Below, piece by piece: positions 10,456 to 21,772 of a stretch of DNA of 64,000 bases. Every line of letters starts with the position of its first letter. The first letter of the stretch is position 1. The notes under the pieces were generated by a model. The model was not told where the DNA came from. It worked only from the letters and a program-made list of their open reading frames with translations, and searched no databases. The DNA comes from Flectonema sp. DT1601. Lineage: Eukaryota > Euglenozoa > Diplonemea > Diplonemida > Diplonemidae. A program made the translations under genes and the position numbers. The stretch is taken from positions 667,001 to 731,000 of the forward strand of contig OZ025839.1 in assembly GCA_964019425.1 (NCBI GenBank), written 5' to 3'.

Positions 10456-12357
10456 ATGGCGGCAGTTCCGTCATCGGCTGCTGTTGCAGCCGTCAGCGCT
10501 CCGACGTTGATGAGATCAGCATCAGCGGCAGCTGCAGCAGCACAAATGGCAGTCGGTATCGATCTAGGAACCAAGAATAGTGTGGTTGGAATAATGAACG
10601 ATAATGGAAGTGTTGATATCATTCCTTGTGATGGTCAGCGCACTACTCCGAGTGTTGTCGCCTACAAAGACGACGGCAGTCGACTGGTAGGAAAACCTGC
10701 CGTTGCACAGCAAATATCAAATCCAACCAACACCTTCTATGATGTAAAAAGATTAATTGGTCAACAATTTGATTCTCAAGCAGTTCAATCACAACTGAAG
10801 ACTGTTCCCTACGGGATTGGAAAGGCTTCAGACGGGTCTGCAGTTGCAGTACTGAAAAATGGAACACAAATACGACCGGAGGAGGTCAGCGCTGCAATTC
10901 TATCAAAGCTTCGCCACGCAGCAGAGTTACATTTAAAGCGCTCAGTTAAGCAAGCAGTCATTACTGTTCCAGCGTACTTCAATGACGCTCAAAGAGCAGC
11001 AACTAAAGTAGCTGGTGAAGTAGCTGGACTGGATGTTCTTCGTGTGATAAACGAACCGACTGCAGCTGCAGTGGCTCACGGAATCGACGGAATTGTCAAC
11101 AGTAAGAATGTCAAAAGTGAAGATTTCGATCCGAAGAAAATTCTTATTTTCGATCTTGGAGGTGGTACTTTTGACGTATCCGCTCTCAGCATGAACGATG
11201 GACTTCTGGAAGTTATCGCAACTGCTGGTGACACTCGCCTTGGTGGGCAAGACATCGACATGTCTCTTATGAAACACGTTATTTCAAAGTTTTCAAAAGA
11301 ACATAAAATTGATATCACAAAAAGCAAATCATCAATGGAACAGCTAAGGAAAGCTTGCATCTCTGGTAAACACGACCTATCACAACAATCAAAAGTAATA
11401 ATTGATGGTATTGAAATCACTCGTAAAGAACTAGAGAAAGTATCTAAACCAATACTTAGCAAATGTATCGCTCCTCTGAATTCTGTTATGAAAGATTCGA
11501 ACCTCCGAGTGAAGGATATTAATAAAGTACTACTAGTTGGAGGTGCCACGAGAATGCCTGCTGTCCGACAAATAGTTGAAAAATATTTCGGATCCTCAAA
11601 AGTCAGTTCCACAGCTGTAGACGCAGACGAAGCGGTTGCAACAGGTGCGGCTATTCAAGCTGCGAAACTATCCGGAGGGAAAGGAAGAGAAGCTCTTAAG
11701 AAACTTTTATTACTCGATGTTACACCTCTCACTACTGGAATTGAAACACAAGGAGGATACATAACACCAATAATTGATAGGAATACTCCGATACCTGCTA
11801 GACAATCAAAACAATTTACAACAACTGATGAAGCTCAACAAGCAGTCGATATTAGAGTTCACCAGGGAGAACGACCAAGAGCTAAGGATAACTACTTGTT
11901 GGGTGAGTTTAGTCTACGAGGGATACCACCAGCTGCTAAAGGAGTACCAAAGATTAATGTTACTTTTAATGTCGATGCCAATGGAATACTAAAAGTTACT
12001 GCGGAAGATGTCGGTACAAAGAAGAAGTCCGACATCACTATTCACAGTAACAAGGGTCTGACTGAGAACGATGTTCGGAGGATGATTGCAGACTCCGTAG
12101 CCCATGCTAAGCAAGATGAAGATGTTAAGAAATTCCACGATGCCACACACCCCCTTCGTTCTCTTGTTGACCGCGCGCAGAGTTCTTTGCGAATCCTTCC
12201 CGAGTCAGACAACAAAAACATTTCAGCAATGATAACTGATATTAACAACTGGCTTTCGACAACAACTCCATCTGCTGGTGTGCTACGTGACGTCGCCTCT
12301 CGTCAGAAGAAGCTTCAGGACAAACTGACTGCAGCACTTAAAAAAGTTTACAAATAG
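10456..12357 (+). CDS. Divergent DnaK-type (mitochondrial-like) Hsp70
   Basis: 633 residues from ATG 10456, which follows a CAG acceptor at 10437-10439. An Ala/Ser-rich leader of about 30 residues with one Arg precedes the ATPase domain and could be an organelle presequence. The ATPase motifs are [37 protein letters not shown] and [11 protein letters not shown]. The linker and substrate domain follow ([15 protein letters not shown], then [13 protein letters not shown]). These match DnaK/mtHsp70 more than cytosolic Hsp70. Two oddities stand out. The second Thr of the phosphate-binding GTTNS loop is Lys, and lobe II lacks the usual segment of about 15-20 residues between the LSS-like motif and the ITR helix. 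The C-terminal lid is also short. It is either a fast-evolving mitochondrial chaperone or a specialised paralogue. Confidence 0.9.
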   Translation: MAAVPSSAAVAAVSAPTLMRSASAAAAAAQMAVGIDLGTKNSVVGIMNDNGSVDIIPCDGQRTTPSVVAYKDDGSRLVGKPAVAQQISNPTNTFYDVKRLIGQQFDSQAVQSQLKTVPYGIGKASDGSAVAVLKNGTQIRPEEVSAAILSKLRHAAELHLKRSVKQAVITVPAYFNDAQRAATKVAGEVAGLDVLRVINEPTAAAVAHGIDGIVNSKNVKSEDFDPKKILIFDLGGGTFDVSALSMNDGLLEVIATAGDTRLGGQDIDMSLMKHVISKFSKEHKIDITKSKSSMEQLRKACISGKHDLSQQSKVIIDGIEITRKELEKVSKPILSKCIAPLNSVMKDSNLRVKDINKVLLVGGATRMPAVRQIVEKYFGSSKVSSTAVDADEAVATGAAIQAAKLSGGKGREALKKLLLLDVTPLTTGIETQGGYITPIIDRNTPIPARQSKQFTTTDEAQQAVDIRVHQGERPRAKDNYLLGEFSLRGIPPAAKGVPKINVTFNVDANGILKVTAEDVGTKKKSDITIHSNKGLTENDVRRMIADSVAHAKQDEDVKKFHDATHPLRSLVDRAQSSLRILPESDNKNISAMITDINNWLSTTTPSAGVLRDVASRQKKLQDKLTAALKKVYK

Positions 12358-12801
12358 TCTTAAGAGTTGGATTTCGGTGTTCAATCCGTCGGCAATACTC
12401 AGAAGTATCGAACTCTCCACAACGTGATTTCCCTTCTGAAGGAAGTCGTTGACAGGACAGACGATAACTTAGCCATCAGTTGATTTCTTGTTTCTATTTA
12501 ATCGCTTGGCCAGTTTGGCAACAACCACGTCACCCTCAGAGCAGAGTCTCTTGAGTGAAGTGCTGGTATTGGAGAGTTTGTTTGTTCCTTTGTTTCACTT
12601 ATTTCTAACTCAACAGTTACCACACATGAACCTACTGTTAAAGCGTTCCTCAGTTTGTTTGTGTTGGGTGCCATGAGTCGATCGGTTTACTTAAAGTAGT
12701 CTTCCCCCCACGTTCTTGTTTCAAGTTGCTAAGATATAATTCCAAAGTATCAATTTACCCCACAGTCACGTTTGGCAATTAAAACAACAATTCGATCAAA
12801 T
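12358..12801. other. Spacer
   Basis: No gene seen. A pyrimidine-rich stretch ending CCCCACAG (AG at 12764-12765) is the likely acceptor for the next gene. Confidence 0.5.
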
Positions 12802-13401
12802 ATGAACCGCCTGGCTAAGGGCGGGGTAATCACTCCCCCGCGGAGGAAAAAGAGAGCCATCCATTCAAGAGAAGAGCGAACGATAAGTTCTCGAGAAGAT
12901 CGAATGCTGGTGAGAGAGCCAGTTGGTGGTGGTGAAGAGAAGAAGGTCAGGAAAAGGAGGAAAAAGAAGAAGTCTAATTCACACGATGAACCTTTTGTTG
13001 GAATAGCTGAGGAATTACAAAAGAAGATGGACGACTATTTAGAAGAACACGGAGGTGAGATTGACAGCGATATCGACATCAATGATGAAAGCATCCCTTT
13101 AGTTGTTCGTTTGTCTGCTTTAGATAGAGATTTCCAAGACACTGACTACGAGGTGTTGCTCTCACTTGACGATTCGATAAACAGAAGCGCCAGCAAGGAA
13201 TCAATAAATTCTATTCCTGAGTTTAAAGCTCGATCTCGTATTCACACAAAGAGCAGCTGCTCAATTTGTATATCTCCATTTAAGGCTCGTCAGAACCTTA
13301 AAAAGCTTCCTTGTTCTCATACCTTCCACTCGCAATGTCTTGACAGATGGTTATCTGAATATAACAAGTTCTGTCCTCTGTGTAAGCTTTCAGTCCCTTG
13401 A
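12802..13401 (+). CDS. RING-H2 finger protein
   Basis: 199 residues from ATG 12802. The N-terminal 70 residues are very basic (RRKKR, RKRRKKKK), which suggests nuclear localisation or nucleic-acid contact. An acidic middle follows (HGGEIDSDIDINDE). The C-terminal 45 residues form a RING-H2 finger with C-x2-C, C-x-H, H-x2-C and C-x2-C ligands (CSICISPF, LPCSHTFHSQCLDRW, CPLCK). RING-H2 proteins are E3 ubiquitin ligases that bind E2 enzymes. The Trp after the sixth ligand and the Pro of CPLC favour E2 binding. Substrate unknown. Confidence 0.85.
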   Translation: MNRLAKGGVITPPRRKKRAIHSREERTISSREDRMLVREPVGGGEEKKVRKRRKKKKSNSHDEPFVGIAEELQKKMDDYLEEHGGEIDSDIDINDESIPLVVRLSALDRDFQDTDYEVLLSLDDSINRSASKESINSIPEFKARSRIHTKSSCSICISPFKARQNLKKLPCSHTFHSQCLDRWLSEYNKFCPLCKLSVP

Positions 13402-15478
13402 AGTCTATATTGCAGAAGAGTGAGATCGGATGTGTGGTTTGTTCGCTTTCTTTAGTGACCGGTACTTCTAACCCTTGTTCGTGAGTCACTCTGAAATTTG
13501 TTTATTTTTGTGTTGATGTCTGGAATATAAATTATTCTGCAGTCGCACAATTTCGTTCGTACCTCCGTTCCCGGTGTGGCGCTTTAAAGAGCTGCCTGTC
13601 TGCACTGATTCCCGTTTCCACATTACGATCTGTTTTAATGATGTGATGTATTGTTTGCATAAATACCATCCCTGATTTCGTTTTATGAAACGAACTCTCT
13701 GATTATCAACACATACTCGTAATGCTGAGAGTGAGGATGATCTTAAAATGTGATATTACTTTATAAGCTGCTTGTTCAAAGTGAACCTGCTGCACTTTCC
13801 CAACGCGCACTCCGCTCTACGGAAGTACTGCTGTTGGGAGGGATGGCTTTTGCGACTCTTATACTTCTCTCTGTTGTTCTTTTGAATTTAATTTTTGTTC
13901 AACTTCAGACTGATACGAAGCGGAGTAGCGAACTATTTGTTGCAAACAGCTGGCTTGTTGGTGCGCGTCATCGACTGGTTGACTTTAAATTGTTGTTAAA
14001 ATGCAACGAATCTTTTTATACGGAGACCTCTGTTTCCAGAAGGTTCACGCGACGATTCCTTCACAAGCTTTTGAATAACACTTCAGCCGAATAGTTTGCG
14101 TACAAACTAAGGAATTAAAAATCAGATTAGTGGAGAGCCGGGGACGAGGACCATACTGCTTACTGCTGTCTATTATATTCATGTGGTTGTCATTTGTGCT
14201 ATCCTCATATTTATATTAAATAGGCGTGAGTTGGGGAACTAATTTTTTTTTCCCCTCTTTTTTTTTTTTTTTTTTTTTGCTTACTTTATTATCGATGACA
14301 ATGAAATGTTATTTTAATGTAAGAAGTATTCTTAATTCTTGCCTCCCCCATTCATTTACTCTCTCTCCCCTTTCGTCAATCTCTCTCCCATAACAAACTC
14401 ATAATATGCTGTGCAGTGGTCTGAGGAGGTCCTGAGTCGACCACAGTCTCGCCATGACCCTTTTGGAGTACAACTCATTGCTGGTTTTATTTTTTTCCCA
14501 TTTTTTTTTTTTCCGCTTCCATCTCAAAAAAAGATTATTGTTTTATAGACTCGCCCTCCCCCTTCTCCTGTTTTATTGAGTAGTAAAAACCAAGAAAGTT
14601 GTTCTTACAAAACTATCCTTTTGTCTGATACTTCCTGCTTTGATGGCGTTGGGTATTCTAAGTAGAGTTGATAGTCCTTCCATTGTTTTGATTAAAAGAT
14701 CTCACCTCCTAAGTCTGTTTTATATTTATGTTTCGAGAAAATAAATCGGATTCAAGTGACTAACAGAAAGTAAGGAAAACTTTTTCTTTGGTTTTAATCT
14801 TCTGCTGTGAAATGAATTTTTTTTTTTTTTTTTTAATTTTGTCCCCTTGCGGAGATCTGCCGTGTTTAAATTGTTTTATAAATATTTTTTTTACTGAGTC
14901 CCTTCTCTTGTTGTTAGCAGTAGCAGCATCCTTATTGCGTCTCTTGTGTTCTTGATAGGTGGAATGAAAATTCGTTAGACAACAGAACGATCTTCTTGTG
15001 TGAGTCTTGCTGTCAGTAACCTGTCTTTTGTGTTGCTACCTGTTGTTGGTACTCTGACCAGCTAAGTGCTACTTGTATCCAACAGTAAGTTGAGTGTAGT
15101 GATCCCTCAAAAGGGATGCTGAATTGTATTATAAAATATACTTGTGATTCGTTGATCACGAAAAGGAGTTTTTTTCCCCCTCCCCCTTTTTTTTTTTTTT
15201 TTTTAATTTTTTTATATCCTAACACAATACTTACTCAGTAGCACATCCTCCTCCCCGGCACCAGAATGATCGTTCTGTTTGCGACACTAATTAAGAATAT
15301 TATTTTTCAAAAGTACGAATACTAACATTATCCTACACACAATCCCTACTTAGTTAACCACAGGAACAGCTCTATAGATAAAAATGGTGTTTTGGATGTG
15401 TTTTCTGTTAGAAAAAAAAATATCAAACTATATTTTACGTTATTTCCAATCTAAGTTCTAGCACTAAAGAAGAGTAAA
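13402..15478. other. Long T-rich spacer with one hairpin
   Basis: About 2 kb dominated by T runs (14241-14280, 14500-14513, 14818-14834, 15186-15205). It contains one weak ORF (13843-14094, listed separately) and an extended inverted repeat at 14416-14444 (GTGGTC ... GACCAC enclosing AGGA ... TCCT). No further gene is supported. AG at 15460-15461 could serve the next gene. Confidence 0.5.
13843..14094 (+). CDS. Possible small single-pass membrane protein
   Basis: 83 codons from ATG 13843; the frame is open upstream to 13750 without another ATG. The N-terminus is strongly hydrophobic (MAFATLILLSVVLLNLIFVQL), like a signal anchor. The rest is basic (SRRFTRRFLHKLL). No family recognised. It lies in a long T-rich spacer, which can mimic hydrophobic codons, so it may be spurious. 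Confidence 0.25.
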   Translation: MAFATLILLSVVLLNLIFVQLQTDTKRSSELFVANSWLVGARHRLVDFKLLLKCNESFYTETSVSRRFTRRFLHKLLNNTSAE

Positions 15479-16204
15479 ATGAACCTCGCTGACATCGAAG
15501 GCAAAAAGTCGGTTGTTTCAGTTTCTACGGAAGAGCTGGAAGATGCAACAACACCTAAATCACTTCAATCGCCTCAGTCACTTTATTTAGACGCGATGGA
15601 TTCTTTCAGTTCGTGTACTTCTGTTATGGAATTCGAGGCTTTGCAAACAACCGACGCTGCGATATCTGCAGCGATTGCAATTAGTTGTCTCGTTAGTCAA
15701 GTTGTTGATACGGAAGTCGATCCGTTGGAACTCTCGACTGCCATCGTCAAAGAAATTGTTGAGGGTGCGATGGGTGAAAAGGAGCTTTGTCCGGTTTGCT
15801 ACGACGAACTCCCTCTTAGCCTGACAGAAGTTACGGAGTGCAATCATCGTTTTTGTAAATGTTGCCTCACAAAAGTACGAGAAACGAAACCGATGTGTCC
15901 CCTTTGTAGGCATCGCATTGGAGAAGACCCTCCTCGATCCTTTGCCGCTCAGTACGAAGACAGCATCTTACAGCTGTTGGCTCAGTTGTTGTCTATTTCA
16001 CACACTCTGGACAGAAGAAGGTACGTTTTCGCGAGAGATACTCGCCACGTGCTGCTTGACATTTTTCTCGGTACTCGTGATGAAAACAGTTCAGAAGACC
16101 CAACTGTGACAAACAATTTGATTCTCTTCGACATCGATGAGGAAGAAGCTGCTGGTTTTCGACAGCTTCGTCGAGTTCCGATGATGCCGACGCCTTCCGT
16201 TTGA
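15479..16204 (+). CDS. RING-HC finger protein
   Basis: 241 residues. The N-terminal 100 residues are Ser/Thr/Glu-rich without a recognisable domain. Residues about 103-142 are a C3HC4 RING: CPVC, then ECNHRFCKCCL, then MCPLCRHRIG. This predicts E3 ubiquitin ligase activity. The C-terminal 90 residues are mostly helical (SILQLLAQLLSISH), possibly for oligomerisation or substrate binding, with an acidic stretch FDIDEEEAAGF near the end. There is no membrane segment. It is the second RING gene in the window but a different subclass (HC rather than H2), so tandem duplication is unlikely. Confidence 0.85.
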   Translation: MNLADIEGKKSVVSVSTEELEDATTPKSLQSPQSLYLDAMDSFSSCTSVMEFEALQTTDAAISAAIAISCLVSQVVDTEVDPLELSTAIVKEIVEGAMGEKELCPVCYDELPLSLTEVTECNHRFCKCCLTKVRETKPMCPLCRHRIGEDPPRSFAAQYEDSILQLLAQLLSISHTLDRRRYVFARDTRHVLLDIFLGTRDENSSEDPTVTNNLILFDIDEEEAAGFRQLRRVPMMPTPSV

Positions 16205-18186
16205 AAACAGATAATCTCTTTGTGAGATTGTTTACTAGAAAGTTAGTTTGGTAGTCAGTTGCAGACTTTACTGAACAGGGTGGTTCATAAGATGAGATAG
16301 TTACTTATCGTCTCTGTGTTTTATTTTTCTTTTGACCATCTAATGAGAAATATTCAGAGAGATAATCACTGCGGGTAGATAATGTAAACTGACAATCCTA
16401 AACTACTGTGAATTGATTTATAAATTCATCTTCTCTCTCCACCTCTTGTTTGAACAAGAGTGATTTTGTTTTGATAGTAAGACTGTGACTGTAGTTCTGT
16501 TCTTTACGTCCCCCTGTTTGCTTGTTCCGCTAGAGGGAAAAAAGAGTTGCTTTTTTTTTGCTCTCCAGAAAATGTAGTTTCAGCTTTTACGCTTTTACGC
16601 TAATAATTGTTTTTATTTCTTTTCTTAACGCCTTTTTTTTAATTTCGTTTCGTGCATTAGTTAGTGAATGTATTTTATTCATCTCAAAAAGTGGTTCCTT
16701 TGGTGGGGTCACAAGATGTTAATTTCCTTTTCACTCATAACACACGCAGCTGTTTCTCAATTGTTGAGAAGCGTTCTAAAGTGTTTCCTTCACTGTAGAT
16801 TCACAATGTAAGATAAATAAGTTACACGGAGAAATTAGTCTCCCCGGTGTGGTGTGGCAGTTGCATCTTCTCCACACTTTCTGATTCCTTTGGTGGAATT
16901 AACGTGTTGTTGGGCAGTCTCATTTTCATAGTTGCTCATTACACGTTGTGATGATGTAAGCACGAACTTCCCTGCATTAATATTCTCCTCCTGTGCGCCT
17001 GTCCCCTGTGGGATATTGTTTTCGGTTCCTCTCTCTTTCTCTTTCTCTCTTTTTTGGTAATTGATTTGAAGTATCTGTCGCGCTATCTTCGGATGCCTGC
17101 TGTTGTTTTCTTTATGAGTAGTACTGTGTTGAATATATTTAAGTTTAGCTCAACGGTGGCTGGTAGACTCACTTTATTTTAAAATTAACATCTTCAGCCT
17201 TCACTCATTGAAGTCACTTCAGAGCATCTTTGATTAACCGATTTCGCTCAGAACCAAATCATTATCGGAACATTTTCACCAACTTAACAAGACCATTGCG
17301 GAAGTCTTAGATTCGTTTTTATTTTATTTTTTATTTGTTCACCTGGTTCGACCTGGCACTTGCTGCCTGACTTGCTGGTAGGGTTGGCAAAACCTTTGCT
17401 GGAGAGCACTCGTTCAGGTCCTTTTCCCCTCTCATCCAAAGCTTCTTGTTTTAACTTATTTATTACATTGCGATAAGGGTTCTTCTTGTAGAGGAATCGC
17501 CTTGTGTTACCTTTCTTTTGTTATATATTTTAACAGCGGAACGAAGCTGTGGAATAATATATATTCCAGTCAAGGTGTTGTTTGTTACAATGCCTCTGAC
17601 AAGTAAAATAATTAAATTAACGAACTCTTTTGAATGACCATCTTAAGTAGTCGCGTTCTGGTTGATTATGGAGTAAAAGGAGTTTTAAAAAAAAAAAAAG
17701 GACGACGAAAAAAAAAAAAAAAAAAAACTTTTTTTTTAGTAGTTTCTTAGTTTTACATTTCTTTTGCTAATTTACTTTTACTGTTTTGTTTTTATTTGCG
17801 ATTTATTTTTGCTGGATTGGATAATTTTTTTCCTTTTTTTTTTTTGCATTTATTTTATTTCGACGTGCGATCGTGACACTTCCACAGCGACCCCACACAT
17901 GCGGCTACTTACAGTTAGTTAGTTTGTTAGTTAGTCTGTTTTTGTATTATATGCATGTCGTCGTTCTTTTTTTTTTCTTTTTTGATCGCACCAATTTACC
18001 CCTTTTCACCTTCCTTTGAAATTTTGCCTTCGTGCAGTTATGGTTGAAGGTCTGGTTAGTTTTCAAAGTGTTGAAATAATTCTTTGAATAGGTTCCTTAA
18101 TCACATGTAGTAGTGGTGGTACTCTTCTATGTTGGTGTGGTATTATTTGTGTGAAGTCATTCAGTTAATTCCTCCCCATCAGAAAC
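16205..18186. other. Long AT-rich spacer
   Basis: Nearly 2 kb without a credible ORF. It contains A runs (17687-17699, 17708-17727), T runs (16551-16559, 17828-17845), a TCTCTCTTTCTCTT-type pyrimidine tract near 17030-17050 and a GTTAGTTAG repeat near 17915-17935. It ends in the pyrimidine-rich acceptor CTCCCCATCAG (AG 18181-18182), five bases before the kinase ATG. Confidence 0.5.
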
Positions 18187-19545
18187 ATGTCTTCAAAGAC
18201 ATGTGGGTCATGTTCAGCTCTGGTTCCTGCGAATGCAAAGTTCTGTAAAGAATGTGGATTACCATTCCGAACTTCTACCCCAGCTATTCATCAGCCGTCT
18301 CCGTTACCACGGAGGCAGAGTTTGGGGAGACCAGAGCAAGCAGTCAGCCCGCTAAACAGCACTGACAACAGTACCCTTGGGACTAGTGAGTCTAGCCACA
18401 ATGGAACTGGCAGTAGTAGCGGCAGCAACCTGAGCAGTCCAGACAACTGCAGTGTCTGTGGGACTACATACACTCCGAAAAGTGCGAAGTTTTGCAGCTC
18501 ATGTGGACACTCTCGAGGTGGTACAGTTCTTCAAAAGCGTCAAGTTGATGGGAACGATATGGAACCGAAGTGTGGAGGGTGCGGATGGGTCTTCGCGAAA
18601 GAAGCAGCGTTCTGCATTAGTTGTGGTACTGTTCGGAGAAAGTCTGCCCCGGCGCCTACTCCTGTTGATGACTTGCCCGGTATGAGTACCGCACAGTATA
18701 CTTCATTAGATCTTTTGAAGATGTTTTTTGTAACACCGGATTCGCTGAAGAACTGGACCAAGGGTCCCCTTTTAGGAAGAGGTTCTTTTGCAACTGTTTA
18801 CCAGGGATTGTTAACTAATGGAGGATTCGTTGCTGTTAAAGTGATAGAACTACCCAACCCAGAAACTGGATGGGAAAAGAATATTAAAGCACTCCACAGA
18901 GAACTCGCAGTATTGACCGTCTTAGAACATCCTAATATTTGCCGATATCTTGGGGCTGAGTATAATCAAGAATGTGAATGCGTTAACTTATTTATGGAAT
19001 TCGTAACGGGAGGTTCTCTCGCTTCAATTATAAAACGATTTAAGTCTCTTCCGATACCAGTAGTGCGAAACTACACCAGAGATATAATGAATGGACTTTC
19101 ATACTTACATTCTAATAATGTAATCCACAGGGATATTAAAGGCGACAATATCTTAATAGATCAAGAGAAGGGACGAGCAAAACTAGCAGACTTCGGAGCA
19201 GCAAAAAGACTCGTTGATCACGCCAGAACAATGGTTGGTACTCCATACTGGATGGCACCTGAAGTTATTACACAGCCAGAGGGTTATGGATCTGAGGCGG
19301 ATATTTGGTCAAGTGCCTGTACAATTGTTGAGATGCTAACTGGGAAGCCTCCTTGGCCGATGCAGAATACTCCTCAGCAAGCAATGTTAACAATAGCACG
19401 TGGAACTAAACCGACAGAAATACCAAAAGATATCGATCCTCAGCTTCTTCAGCTACTCGATTCTTGTTTTGAGGCAACGCCGTCATCTCGTCCCACAGCA
19501 GCACAGCTTTTATCTCACGTTTGGTTGACTTCTGATGGAGAATAA
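18187..19545 (+). CDS. STE11/MAP3K-like kinase with three N-terminal zinc ribbons
   Basis: 452 residues. The first 150 residues carry three zinc ribbons, each with two C-x2-C knuckles: CGSC/CKEC, CSVC/CSSC and CGGC/CISC. They are separated by Ser-rich linkers. The kinase domain (about 195-450) is complete: LLGRGSFATVYQG (glycine loop), VAVKVIE (Lys), HRDIKGDN (catalytic loop), LADFGAAKR, then GTPYWMAPEV. The GTPYWMAPEV and DIWSSACTIVEMLTGKPPW stretches are typical of STE11 MAP3Ks. It should phosphorylate MAP2Ks or act as a related signalling kinase. The zinc ribbons probably bind proteins or ubiquitin-like partners. An acceptor AG lies only four bases upstream of the ATG, which fixes the start. 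Confidence 0.92.
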   Translation: MSSKTCGSCSALVPANAKFCKECGLPFRTSTPAIHQPSPLPRRQSLGRPEQAVSPLNSTDNSTLGTSESSHNGTGSSSGSNLSSPDNCSVCGTTYTPKSAKFCSSCGHSRGGTVLQKRQVDGNDMEPKCGGCGWVFAKEAAFCISCGTVRRKSAPAPTPVDDLPGMSTAQYTSLDLLKMFFVTPDSLKNWTKGPLLGRGSFATVYQGLLTNGGFVAVKVIELPNPETGWEKNIKALHRELAVLTVLEHPNICRYLGAEYNQECECVNLFMEFVTGGSLASIIKRFKSLPIPVVRNYTRDIMNGLSYLHSNNVIHRDIKGDNILIDQEKGRAKLADFGAAKRLVDHARTMVGTPYWMAPEVITQPEGYGSEADIWSSACTIVEMLTGKPPWPMQNTPQQAMLTIARGTKPTEIPKDIDPQLLQLLDSCFEATPSSRPTAAQLLSHVWLTSDGE

Positions 19546-20150
19546 AACTTCTATTCATTCAGAACAATTACCTGACCATTAATAACTGAAGTGATAGTCA
19601 CTTCCATCAAAACTTGGATGATGAAAACTACGAAGCATCGTAGAATTATTTTTTTTAAAATAAAACGTATCACCACTTCGATGAACGTTATCTTTTATAT
19701 AAGATAACTCTGCGAGATATTGTTCCCTTAATTAATTATTAAGTTATAATATGTTTTTTTCTTCTTCTTTTTTTTGGTGATTCTCCCACCCATGAGGTGA
19801 CAAGCTCTCGTGAAGACGATGGCTCTGATACGCAAGATAGATTTGGGGAGGAAGAATAGTTCCTGTCTTTTGGATGCGGACTATGAAATAAAAAATAATT
19901 GAAATATAAATACATAGGTAAGAAAGAAAGGAAACAGGAAACCTAAAAACCTGACTTTTTGTAGTTAAGAACGCTACTAGCTTATTAAAAACACTTCTTG
20001 TATTTCTCATAACAGCTAAACAATCGGTTTTCGATGATTGTTATTACTTTTCCTACTAAATTGTCGAAAAGAAATTCTGTCTAGAAATGGTGTTTTTACA
20101 ATTAATGTTTTAATACGACTACATTTATTCATTTCATCAGTTGAAGACAG
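19546..20150. other. AT-rich spacer
   Basis: No + strand gene. A minus-strand open frame (19744-20010) has low-complexity composition and no supporting features. An acceptor at 20138-20140 (TTTCATCAG) precedes the next start. Confidence 0.5.
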
Positions 20151-21772
20151 ATGTCTGAGACCCCAATTAATTTAGAATTCAACCGAGTGGGTGATGGCAA
20201 TGGAGCACTTTATTATTTAGGAAGCGCAGGAAATACACAACCCTGGAGGAACCCAGCAGGTGAAGGAAAAGATGCAGCAGTAGTAGTATTTGCAAGTAGT
20301 TGTGAGAGAGGTGCTTTAAGGATGGTTACCGAATGGGAGTGGAAGGAGGATGAACATTGTTATGAGAGTGGTGATGTAAAACATAGTTGGGTGGCAATCG
20401 ATCTTCAGAAATATGAAATTAATCCAAAAGTGTACTCGATGGCATACAAATCAAACCCACCACATGAACAAAAGCATCTCCGTTCCTGGATCCTCCAGGG
20501 AAGTAAAGACGGTAAATTATGGGACGCCGTTGACATCCGTAACGACGATAACGCTCTTCACGATAAGGTCCCCTGGGTAGCCTTCGCAGCTCCAGAAACG
20601 CAGGAATACTATCGCTGGATTCGAATTTTGATGAGACCAAACGGAAATGCCGCCGAAACTAACATCCTCACTCTCAACTGTCTCGAACTCTACGGTCAGC
20701 TCAGACGATGCGGAGATGCAACAACACCAGCGAAGAAGAAAAAAAAAAAGAAGAAGAAGGCAGCCGTCGAGGAAGCAGGAGAATCGCACAATGGCGGAAA
20801 TCAGGAAGCAGCTCCAAAACCAAAACCCAAGAAACAAGTGCAGCAAACGTACACGTCTGCACCACACTCTCAGTGGAGGAGAGGTTGCAGAGGTCGTGGA
20901 AGCCCGCTCGTGCTATCACGAGGAGGTTATCTAACCATTGGTCGTGGTGGTGGTGGATTCGGTCGTGGTAGATACTCTCCTTCTTACAGCTTTGAAAGAG
21001 AACCACAGGAATCTCTTCCAAGTCCATTCCCTTCAGCTACTAAAGAATTCCCATTCTCAAAACTGGGAGATAGAGGAATTATCTTCTACTTGGGTTGCAA
21101 GAAAGGAGAATCAAAGTATGTTTTTTATAATCCTCAGAAAGAGAACATCATAATCAGATTAATTATAAACAACAACAACAGATGGTCTAATCCCGTTGAT
21201 TCAAAATCTGTTGAAGTAAGAGCCTCAACAATTAGAAAGGGAGTGAGGTCGTGTGTATGCGACCACACCTTCAATAGTCAGGTCTTCTTTACTGATGATG
21301 ATCCAAACAGTTGGATTCAGGTATCGTTGACGGGTCATAAATTCAACGCGACTCACTTTGCATTCTCACAAAGAGCTGGAATCCGCGACTACTACCCGCG
21401 AGACTTTAAGTTGGAAGCATCTGTAGATGGGTCCAACTTTGAAACCATCGCCACCTTTAACGACAATACGCAATTTAACACTTCATCTCCTACAGCGTCA
21501 TTCCCAATACCAGCTCACAGCGTATGATTATTTTTTTTGAATTAAGTTGCAATGGAATTGTCGAGTTTTGATAAATATTTTTAAAAAAAAAAAACAGGAA
21601 TACTACTCTACCTTCCGCATCACTTTGGACGAGAAAGGAAATTCAAAGGGAACATCTGCTCTTGTTGTTTCGTGTCTTGAGGTGTGTATTTATAATGATA
21701 TTGTGATTTATAATTGAGGTGAGAGATTAAAAGTAACCAAAACAAAAACAGTTATATGGAAGCTTGCAATAA
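20151..21772 (+). CDS. Twin galactose-binding-fold (F5/8C or HECTD1/SUN-like) protein with RG-rich linker
   Basis: Three exons: 20151-21521, 21598-21681 and 21752-21772, all phase 0, giving 491 residues. The last exon encodes only six residues and a stop. It is supported because it restores the domain's terminal motif: the first domain ends NCLELYGQL and the spliced second domain ends SCLELYGSL. Each domain of about 170 residues starts with G-x-x-YYLG or G-x-x-FYLG and includes SWVAIDL/SWIQVSL and a GSKDGKLWD/ASVDGSNFE loop. This is the discoidin-like fold seen in HECTD1, muskelin-type and F5/8C proteins. Between them lie a Lys run (K-rich 9-mer) and a Gly/Arg-rich stretch (GRGGGGFGRGR), as in RNA-binding proteins. 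With no signal peptide, it is likely cytosolic. Ligand unknown. Confidence 0.85.

Noticed and set aside
19744-20010. Minus-strand 88-codon frame
   Set aside because: Low-complexity translation, no family resemblance, against the direction of all other genes.
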